This document shows, in pieces, positions 1 to 5,218 of a stretch of 5,218 bases of DNA (within the stretch, counting starts at the first letter, position 1; the number at the start of each line of letters is the position of its first letter). Under the pieces are notes generated by a model. It was not told the origin of the DNA. It saw only the letters and a program-made list of their open reading frames with translations, and did no database searches. The translations under genes were made by a program, and so were the position numbers. The stretch lies in contig CALRHQ010000062.1 of assembly GCA_943359415.1 (NCBI GenBank), positions 1 through 5,218 on the forward strand, in the 5' to 3' direction. This stretch comes from Candidatus Peribacteria bacterium (lineage in GTDB: Bacteria; Patescibacteriota; Gracilibacteria; UBA1369; LOWO2-01-FULL-3).

Positions 1-809
1 ATCAAATCAAAGCATTAAAAATATCAAATGCGCGAGGTCAGATATTCTCACTCTCAGATATCGCAGATATAAGCCTAGGATCATCACTGACCTCAATCAG
101 CAGAATAGACGGAAAAAGAATAATCTCACTTTCAGCAAGTGTTGAAAAACCACATATCGCAGCAGACATTCAAGCGCAGTTTCAGAAAAGAATTGAACAA
201 GAACCACTGCCAAAAGGATACGAAATAAAATTTGGAGGACTTCAGGAAACAAATGCGGAATCAATTTATTCGATATTAAAAGCGATGATAATCGCAATGA
301 TTTTGATCGTTGGAACACTCGTCCTACAGTTCAATTCATTCACAAAAGCGATCATGATTTTGACAGCAATTCCATTTGCCGTCACCGGAGTATTCTACGG
401 ATTTACACTCATGGGCTTCACTCTTTCATTCCCCGCATTGATAGGAATTGTCGCATTATTCGGAGTCGTTGTTAAAAACGCAGTTATCTTAGTAGACAAA
501 ATAAACCTAAACCTAAGAGTAGGAATTCCTTTTACAGAAGCCATCGTCGACGCCGCGAAATCAAGGCTAGAAGCAATTTTCCTTACATCAACAGCAACAG
601 TTATAGGAATGATTCCAATCACACTAACTGACGAAACATGGGGAGGAATGGGAGCAGCACTGATCTTTGGACTTTCAACTTCAACACTTTTGACACTAAT
701 CGTTCTTCCGATATTATTCAAAATCCTCAATAAAAAATCTCACGAAAAAGAAGAAAAATTCAGACAGCTAAAGAGAATTGCAGAAAATTCATCTGAAAGC
801 AGTTTGTAA
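1..809 (+). CDS. RND-superfamily efflux transporter (AcrB/HAE1-like), C-terminal fragment
   Basis: This is the 3' end of a resistance-nodulation-division permease, an inner-membrane exporter driven by proton or cation influx. The frame is open from base 3 and ends at TAA 807-809, giving 268 residues of a protein that is usually about 1,000 long. An internal ATG at 285 is not the start, because the family fold continues upstream of it. Fragment residues 1-90 look like the second extracytoplasmic (PC2-like) subdomain, including the stretch ending GGLQETNAES. Five membrane helices follow at about 95-111, 117-138, 144-164, 190-207 and 218-240, matching TM8-TM12. TM10 carries VVVKNAVILVD; its Lys158 aligns with the proton-relay lysine of AcrB TM10 (K940, in AKNAI). 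The last 28 residues are a charged cytoplasmic tail. The substrate cannot be read from this part, and any adaptor or outer-membrane partner lies outside the window. Confidence 0.9.
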   Translation, partial: QIKALKISNARGQIFSLSDIADISLGSSLTSISRIDGKRIISLSASVEKPHIAADIQAQFQKRIEQEPLPKGYEIKFGGLQETNAESIYSILKAMIIAMILIVGTLVLQFNSFTKAIMILTAIPFAVTGVFYGFTLMGFTLSFPALIGIVALFGVVVKNAVILVDKINLNLRVGIPFTEAIVDAAKSRLEAIFLTSTATVIGMIPITLTDETWGGMGAALIFGLSTSTLLTLIVLPILFKILNKKSHEKEEKFRQLKRIAENSSESSL

Positions 810-822
810 GATTTAAAAGTTT

Positions 823-834
823 TTGTGCTATAAT
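823..834 (+). promoter_or_regulatory. Extended -10 promoter for priA, predicted leaderless start
   Basis: TGCTATAAT at 826-834 is a perfect extended -10 element (TGn followed by consensus TATAAT) in the 31-bp gap between the transporter stop and priA. If T834 is position -7, then +1 is A841, the first base of the priA ATG, so the transcript would have no 5' leader. No convincing -35 box lies at normal spacing; the nearest is TTGTAA at 804-809 with a 19-bp spacer, which overlaps the transporter stop codon. Extended -10 promoters often do not need one. An imperfectly placed inverted repeat, TTGTGC 823-828 and GCACAA 850-855, flanks the element. The promoter call rests on sequence match alone. 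Confidence 0.6.
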
Positions 835-840
835 CCGTGC

Positions 841-2877
841 ATGAAATACGCACAAGTTTTATTCCCACAAAAGATAATCTTCAAGAACTCAAAAGACAAT
901 TCACTAGAAGAATTGAACTCAACTCTGACATATAAAGTTCCAGACGACCTAAATGTAAGAAAAGGATCACTCGTAAAAGCTCCAATTAGGAATTCACAAA
1001 GAATCGGGATAGTTTTAGGGATTTCAGAAGCAGAGCCACCATTTAGAACCTTCGAAATTAGAGAAATAATGCTACCCTATCCGGTTTTGACAAACAGTCA
1101 AATAGAGTTGTTAAAATGGATTAGCTCGTACTACTACTGCCCTATCCATCAAATAATAAAGCTATTTATTCCAAAAAAACTACTAATAGCTAAGGAGACG
1201 AAAAGCAGGACGAATAAGACCAAACCAAAAGAAGTTGAACAAATTATTAGCTCTGAACAAAAAAACTTAACAGAAGAACAAGAAACAGCCATAAATAAAA
1301 TACTAAAAGACCCATCGAACACTTTTTTAATACAAGGAGTGACCGGATCGGGCAAAACAGAGATTTATGTACATCTGGCAAAACATTTTATAAATCAAGA
1401 TCTTCAAGTTTTAATACTTGTCCCCGAAATTGCTCTAACTCCTCAAACAATTGAGTACTTCGAAAGGTCAATTGGCATAAATGCTTCAGTAATACATAGC
1501 AAACTTTCCGAAGGTGAACGCATAAAAAACTGGAAAGACATATCAGCAGGGAAAACAAAATTAATCATTGGATCACGTTCTTCAATATTCACTCCATTCA
1601 AAGATCTTGGCTTAATAATCATCGATGAGGAACATGAATCATCATACAAACAAGAAAACGCACCAAGATATTCCGTCCAAAAAATCGCAGAAAAGATTCA
1701 AGAATTATCGAAAGATCGACAAATAAAAATTGTTTATGGAAGTGCAACGCCATCGATAGAAACAGCCGAACTATTAAAAAATTCAACAATAAAACTTTTT
1801 AATCGTATCGGAAATATTGCACTACCAGAGGTGGAAATCATAGACCTTAGAGAAGAATTTAAAAAACAAAATCATTCAATATTTAGTGAAAAATTACAGC
1901 AAGAATTGCAAAAAGTTTTGGCAGAAAACACTCAAGCAATTTTATTTTTAAACCGTCGAGGATCATCTTCCTCAGTAGTATGTAGAGACTGTGGATTCGC
2001 ATACAAATGCACCGATTGCGAGATGCCGATGACATATCACGAGAAGACATTAGGGACGCCAAACATGATCTGTCATCATTGTGGCAAAATATCAAAACCA
2101 CCATCGACTTGTCCGACATGCAACGGAGTAAACATAAGATTTCTAGGAATCGGGACAGAAAGAATCGAAAAAGAAATTCAAAAACTTTTCCCAAAAGCAA
2201 GAATACTTAGAGCAGACAAAGATACAACAAGCAAAAAAGACAGCTTTAAAACGATCTACAAAGATTTCAGAGACCATAAAGCCGACATACTTATTGGAAC
2301 ACAGATGATCGCAAAAGGCTTACATCTTCCACTTGTAAGTTTAGTCGGAGTGATTTTAGCAGACATAGGATTAAACATTCCAGATTTCAAAACAATGGAG
2401 AAAAATTTCCAACTTTTAACGCAGGTTTCAGGCCGAGCAGGAAGGTCGGGAACAAAAGGGAAGGTCATAATTCAAACATACGACCCAGCAAATCTTGCAC
2501 TAAAATATGCACAAGAAAATTCATACGATGAATTTTTCAAATACGAAATAATCCAAAGAAAACTACTATCTAATCCCCCATTTTCAAATCTTATAAAACT
2601 TATTATCGAAGATAGATCACTTACAATGTGTCAAAACAAAACAGAAAAATTATACACACAAATAAACAAAATTCTTTCAAAATTAAATGCAATGTCAGAA
2701 GTAGAAGTTTTGAAATATCCAGCATACATGATGAAATTACATGGAAAATATCGCTATATAATTCTTCTAAAATCAGTGGAGAGAACCATACTGGATAAAA
2801 CATTAGAAAATATTGCAAAAGAGATTATAATGGACACGTCTATAAAAATAGACATAGATCCAAATACAACATCATAA
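841..2877 (+). CDS. priA: Primosomal protein N' (replication restart helicase PriA)
   Basis: PriA is a 3'-to-5' superfamily 2 DNA helicase that recognises stalled forks and reloads the replicative helicase. The product is 678 residues, a little shorter than E. coli PriA (732). The N-terminal ~110 residues resemble the 3'-end/DNA-binding domain (AQVLFP, then VPDDL and KAPIRNSQRIGIVLG). Helicase motifs follow in order: Walker A GVTGSGKT 166-173 (Lys172), Walker B DEEH 262-265 with the PriA-typical ESSYKQ, GSATPS 300-305, LNRRG 370-374, GTQMIAKG 486-493 and QVSGRAGR 528-535. All eight zinc-binding cysteines are present between the helicase lobes: C381, C384, C390, C393, C411, C414, C424 and C427. 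ATG 841 is preferred over the in-frame TTG at 823, because the family begins close to AQVLFP and the TTG would lie upstream of the predicted transcription start. No Shine-Dalgarno site is present. Two family blocks are diverged: RYSVQKIA (276-283) where RYHARD is common, and RRGSSSS after motif IV. Confidence 0.95.
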   Translation: MKYAQVLFPQKIIFKNSKDNSLEELNSTLTYKVPDDLNVRKGSLVKAPIRNSQRIGIVLGISEAEPPFRTFEIREIMLPYPVLTNSQIELLKWISSYYYCPIHQIIKLFIPKKLLIAKETKSRTNKTKPKEVEQIISSEQKNLTEEQETAINKILKDPSNTFLIQGVTGSGKTEIYVHLAKHFINQDLQVLILVPEIALTPQTIEYFERSIGINASVIHSKLSEGERIKNWKDISAGKTKLIIGSRSSIFTPFKDLGLIIIDEEHESSYKQENAPRYSVQKIAEKIQELSKDRQIKIVYGSATPSIETAELLKNSTIKLFNRIGNIALPEVEIIDLREEFKKQNHSIFSEKLQQELQKVLAENTQAILFLNRRGSSSSVVCRDCGFAYKCTDCEMPMTYHEKTLGTPNMICHHCGKISKPPSTCPTCNGVNIRFLGIGTERIEKEIQKLFPKARILRADKDTTSKKDSFKTIYKDFRDHKADILIGTQMIAKGLHLPLVSLVGVILADIGLNIPDFKTMEKNFQLLTQVSGRAGRSGTKGKVIIQTYDPANLALKYAQENSYDEFFKYEIIQRKLLSNPPFSNLIKLIIEDRSLTMCQNKTEKLYTQINKILSKLNAMSEVEVLKYPAYMMKLHGKYRYIILLKSVERTILDKTLENIAKEIIMDTSIKIDIDPNTTS

Positions 2878-2878
2878 A
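2849..2878 (+). promoter_or_regulatory. Weak candidate promoter in front of trpS
   Basis: TAGACA at 2849-2854 matches the -35 consensus at five of six bases. After an 18-bp spacer, CATAAA at 2873-2878 matches the -10 consensus at four of six. Taking base 2878 as position -7 puts +1 on A2885, the A of the trpS ATG, which is the same geometry as the much stronger priA element. The pair lies in the last codons of priA and in its stop codon. In AT-rich DNA such a match can easily be chance, and read-through from priA is the simpler way to express trpS. Confidence 0.22.
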
Positions 2879-2884
2879 AAAATC

Positions 2885-3868
2885 ATGGCAGCAGCAAAAC
2901 GAATTTTATCAGGCATACAGCCAAGCGGACGTGCTCACCTCGGAAATTATTTAGGAGCAATGAGACAACATATCGAAATGCAAAAAGATTTTGAATGTTT
3001 TCTTTTTATCGCAGATTTACACGCACTGACAACAGTTCACGACGCAAAACAGATGCAAAATAACACATATGATCTTGCCGTCTCATACCTCGCACTAGGA
3101 CTTGATCCAGAGAAAACAGTTTTCTTCAAACAATCAGCTATTCCTCAACACGCAGAGCTTTGCTGGATCTTTGACTGTTTGGTAAAAATGCCATTTTTGG
3201 AAAGAGCACATGCATGGAAAGATGCAAAAGCAAAAGGCAAAAAAGAAATAAGCCTAGGTCTTTTCAATTATCCGGTTTTACAAGCTGCAGACATTTTGAT
3301 GTACCAACCAGACCTTGTTCCAGTAGGGAAAGATCAGAAACAACACATCGAAATGAGTCGCGACATAGCAGAAACATTCAATAAAACATTCGGAGAAACA
3401 TTCAAAATTCCAGAACCATTTATAAAAGAAGAAGTAGCAGTAGTTCCAGGAACAGACGGACAGAAAATGAGCAAATCATACGGGAACACAATCGATATCT
3501 TTGCAGAAGAAAATGAACTCAAAAAACAAGTCATGAGCATAGTCACAGATTCAACTCCGCTTGAAGAACCAAAAGATCCAAAAAAATGTTATGTCTTCAA
3601 TATTTACAAACTTCTTGCAACAAAAGAAGAAATAAAAGAACTCGAATCAAAATACAAAAAAGGTGGTTTTGGCTACGGAGATGCAAAAAAAGCACTTCTT
3701 GCAAAAATCCTTGAACACTTCAAAGAAGCACGAGAAAAATACAAGACTCTTTATCCACAAAAAGACATGGTTTACAGCATTCTAGAAAACGGCTCTGCTA
3801 AGGCAAAATTTTTGGCAGAAAAAATGCTAAAAGAAGTTAAAACAAAAGTAGGATATATAACAAGATAA
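2885..3868 (+). CDS. trpS: Tryptophanyl-tRNA synthetase (TrpRS)
   Basis: This cytoplasmic class I aminoacyl-tRNA synthetase activates tryptophan with ATP and charges tRNA-Trp. The 327-residue length is normal for bacterial TrpRS. The N-terminus, RILSGIQPSGRAHLGNYLGA, holds the HIGH-type signature as HLGN at 18-21. The second class I signature, KMSKS, is at 194-198, inside GQKMSKSYGN. The tryptophan-pocket segment ADIL (Asp136) is followed by PVGKDQKQHIE (146-156), the conserved strand-and-helix block of the bacterial enzyme. The C-terminal part is a helical, Lys-rich anticodon-binding region with the common GFGYGDAKK motif. The ATG lies 7 bp after the priA stop, so co-transcription is likely. 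No Shine-Dalgarno site precedes it (the gap is only A-rich), and no T-box or tryptophan leader peptide is visible. Nothing essential appears missing. Confidence 0.96.
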   Translation: MAAAKRILSGIQPSGRAHLGNYLGAMRQHIEMQKDFECFLFIADLHALTTVHDAKQMQNNTYDLAVSYLALGLDPEKTVFFKQSAIPQHAELCWIFDCLVKMPFLERAHAWKDAKAKGKKEISLGLFNYPVLQAADILMYQPDLVPVGKDQKQHIEMSRDIAETFNKTFGETFKIPEPFIKEEVAVVPGTDGQKMSKSYGNTIDIFAEENELKKQVMSIVTDSTPLEEPKDPKKCYVFNIYKLLATKEEIKELESKYKKGGFGYGDAKKALLAKILEHFKEAREKYKTLYPQKDMVYSILENGSAKAKFLAEKMLKEVKTKVGYITR

Positions 3869-3884
3869 ACGGAAGATTTATCAC

Positions 3885-3913
3885 TTGAACTTTGCCCACC
3901 CTTCAATTAAAGT
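3885..3913 (+). promoter_or_regulatory. Weak candidate promoter for pyrG
   Basis: TTGAAC at 3885-3890 (four of six matches to -35) and TAAAGT at 3908-3913 (four of six to -10) are separated by exactly 17 bp in the trpS-pyrG gap. The predicted start is near G3920. A transcript from here would begin with the right arm of the hairpin at 3892-3929, so it would escape that hairpin and carry a leader of about 24 nt. Both boxes are imperfect, and the -10 lies within the hairpin loop. Confidence 0.25.
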
Positions 3914-3938
3914 AAACAAGAAGGGGCAATTAATTTTA
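3892..3938 (+). terminator. Bulged hairpin plus T-rich run between trpS and pyrG (terminator or attenuator candidate)
   Basis: The left arm at 3892-3904 pairs with GAAGGGGCAA at 3920-3929 through ten base pairs (TTGC plus CCCTTC), interrupted by a 3-nt bulge at 3896-3898 and closed by a 15-nt AT-rich loop. The stem is followed by TTAATTTT at 3930-3937, which is T-rich but not a clean U tract. It sits 23 bp after the trpS stop and ends 6-7 nt before the pyrG start codon. It could end the priA-trpS message, attenuate pyrG, or mask initiation. The 3-nt bulge, long loop and broken T run weaken the terminator call. It has no corresponding T run on the other strand. Confidence 0.42.
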
Positions 3939-3943
3939 GAAAT

Positions 3944-5218
3944 TTGTGTAAATACATATTCGTCACCGGAGGCGTTTGTAGTTCATTGGGGAAAGGAATT
4001 TCCGCAGCGTCCATCGGCGCACTACTAAAGGCTTCAGGGCTAAAAATATTCACACAAAAATTGGATCCATATTTGAACGTAGATCCTGGCACAATGAGCC
4101 CTTTTCAGCATGGAGAAGTCTTCGTCACAGATGACGGAGGCGAAACAGATCTAGATCTTGGCCACTACGAAAGGTTCATTGATACAAACCTAAGCAAACT
4201 TTCATCTGTAACAACAGGAAAAGTTTACAGTGAAGTTCTAGACAAAGAGCGAAAAGGAAGTTTTTTAGGACGCACAATCCAAATTATTCCTCACATCACA
4301 GACGCTATTCAAGAAAAAATTACAAAGGCCGCAGAAGAATCAAAATGTAACATTATGATCGTAGAAATTGGAGGGACAGTCGGAGATATCGAAGGACAAC
4401 CATATCTTGAAGCAATTAGACAACTACGAAATAAACTTGGAACAGAGAACACATTTTTTGTTCACCTTACGCTTTTACCTTACCTTGCGGCCTCAAAAGA
4501 GCTTAAGACAAAACCAACTCAAGCCTCAGTAAAAGAACTAAGATCTATAGGTATACAACCAGACATGATTTTGACAAGAGCTGATTATCCAATCAAAAAA
4601 GAAATTCTAAAAAAAGTATCATTGTTCTGCGACGTTCAAGAAGACTACGTAATCCCCGCCCCTACTGTAAGCACGATTTACGAAGTTCCCTTGAATTTTG
4701 AAAAATATAACATCACTCAGCTTATTGCGGATAAGTTAAATCTTGGTAAGCTAAAACCAAATTTAAAAGAATGGGAAAAAGTTGTTGAAAAAATAAAAGC
4801 AAAAAAATCATCACTAAACATTGCTTTGGTCGGAAAATATACAGGCCTTGATGACGCATATTTAAGCGTAATAGAATCATTGAAGATAGCTTGTTATCAC
4901 AACAATCGAGATTTAAACCTACTTTGGGTTTCATCAGAAAGCTTGGAGGAAAAAGATAAAGAAACTTGGGAATTATTGCATACAGCAGATGGAATCGTAG
5001 TTCCTGGAGGATTTGGATTACGTGGAATAGAAGGAAAAATCTTGGCTGCAAAATATGCGAGAGAAAACAATATTCCATACCTAGGACTTTGTCTTGGAAT
5101 GCAAATCATGACAATCGAATTCGCAAGACAAGCCATGAAGGACAACAAAATAACATCTGAAGAATTTGATGAAGATAAAAAACTTTCACCTGAAAAATAC
5201 GTTATTCATTTTCTTGCA
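3944..5218 (+). CDS. pyrG: CTP synthase (glutamine-hydrolysing), 3'-truncated by window edge
   Basis: PyrG makes CTP from UTP using ATP and glutamine, the last step of de novo pyrimidine nucleotide synthesis. The frame is open from after a TAA at 3908 to the window end. No ATG or GTG is in frame near the conserved N-terminus; TTG 3944 gives MCKYIFVTGG, matching the usual start of the family (M-x-KYIFVTGG). The 425 visible residues cover the whole synthetase domain: the nucleotide-binding loop SSLGKG 13-18 (Lys17), LDPYLNVDPGTMSP, ETDLDLGHYE 67-76, EIGGTVGDIE (Glu141), and the UTP/CTP-site segment KTKPTQ (Lys188, Lys190, Gln193). The class I glutamine amidotransferase domain begins at about 290, with the oxyanion-hole PGGFG 354-358 and nucleophile Cys383 in GLCLGMQ. 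The catalytic His and Glu and roughly 115 residues lie beyond the edge. An AAGGGG run at 3921-3926 is 17 nt from the start, too far for a normal Shine-Dalgarno site. Confidence 0.95.
   Translation, partial: MCKYIFVTGGVCSSLGKGISAASIGALLKASGLKIFTQKLDPYLNVDPGTMSPFQHGEVFVTDDGGETDLDLGHYERFIDTNLSKLSSVTTGKVYSEVLDKERKGSFLGRTIQIIPHITDAIQEKITKAAEESKCNIMIVEIGGTVGDIEGQPYLEAIRQLRNKLGTENTFFVHLTLLPYLAASKELKTKPTQASVKELRSIGIQPDMILTRADYPIKKEILKKVSLFCDVQEDYVIPAPTVSTIYEVPLNFEKYNITQLIADKLNLGKLKPNLKEWEKVVEKIKAKKSSLNIALVGKYTGLDDAYLSVIESLKIACYHNNRDLNLLWVSSESLEEKDKETWELLHTADGIVVPGGFGLRGIEGKILAAKYARENNIPYLGLCLGMQIMTIEFARQAMKDNKITSEEFDEDKKLSPEKYVIHFLA

Noticed and set aside
395..730. Minus-strand open frame of 111 codons inside the RND gene.
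   Set aside because: It lies opposite conserved RND sequence, and its product shows no recognisable domain. It is a shadow of the plus-strand gene.
285..809. A separate 174-residue membrane protein starting at ATG 285.
   Set aside because: The same frame is open back to the window edge and encodes recognisable RND periplasmic-domain sequence, so this ATG is internal.
810..828. Intrinsic terminator after the RND gene, suggested by the TTTTT run at 820-824.
   Set aside because: No stable GC stem precedes the T run within the gap; the run is part of the promoter region.
823..840. Upstream in-frame TTG start for priA adding MCYNPC.
   Set aside because: The added codons overlap the -10 element and lie upstream of the predicted transcription start. 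The ATG at 841 puts AQVLFP at the normal family position.
1883..2210. Overlapping open frames on both strands across the PriA zinc region (1883-2200 minus, 2007-2210 plus).
   Set aside because: They are out of frame with a fully conserved zinc-binding segment and encode low-complexity, family-less products.
3869..3943. tRNA, riboswitch or T-box in the trpS-pyrG gap.
   Set aside because: The gap is 75 bp with only one simple bulged stem and none of the conserved elements of those RNAs.
3929..3946. ATT 3929 as a longer pyrG start following the AAGGGG run.
   Set aside because: The spacing is only 2 nt, ATT starts are very rare, and the added residues (INFRN) lie before the conserved family N-terminus.
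4722..5160. Three open frames (two minus, one plus) within pyrG.
   Set aside because: The pyrG frame continues unbroken with conserved linker and amidotransferase motifs through this region, so the others are shadows.
1..5218. UGA-as-glycine recoding, as in Gracilibacteria or Absconditabacteria.
   Set aside because: No in-frame TGA occurs in any of the four genes, conserved glycines are encoded by GGN, and all frames close with TAA.

Overview
The window is an AT-rich, compact stretch of bacterial chromosome with four co-oriented plus-strand protein genes and almost no spacer. In order they are: the C-terminal end of an RND-superfamily membrane transporter (cut by the left edge), the primosomal helicase gene priA, the tryptophanyl-tRNA synthetase gene trpS, and the CTP synthase gene pyrG (cut by the right edge). 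All three visible stops are TAA. No in-frame TGA occurs in roughly 1,700 codons, so the standard code (or at least no UGA recoding) fits. The coding strand is strongly A-rich, with many Lys (AAA), Ile (ATA/ATT) and NNA codons.

The organism cannot be named with certainty. Low GC, very short intergenic gaps, lack of Shine-Dalgarno sequences at all three visible starts and somewhat diverged housekeeping proteins fit a small-genome lineage, for example a Candidate Phyla Radiation group using the standard code (such as Peregrinibacteria). That is inference only. An RND exporter would be more ordinary in a diderm.

Layout: 1-809 is the RND transporter end (periplasmic part plus five membrane helices). 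810-840 is a 31-bp gap with a perfect extended -10 element placed so that transcription should begin on the A of the priA ATG, suggesting a leaderless message. 841-2877 is priA. A 7-bp gap leads to trpS (2885-3868), probably co-transcribed with priA, though a weaker promoter-like pair again points at its ATG. 3869-3943 holds a bulged hairpin followed by a T-rich run, a candidate terminator or attenuator, and a weak promoter-like pair. pyrG starts at a TTG at 3944 and runs off the window after 425 codons.

The genes are individually housekeeping functions (replication restart, Trp-tRNA charging, CTP synthesis) beside an exporter. I see no shared pathway and no mobile element, CRISPR array, tRNA or rRNA. 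The points worth following are in expression: the leaderless-type priA promoter, the absence of Shine-Dalgarno sites, and the hairpin directly before the TTG start of pyrG.
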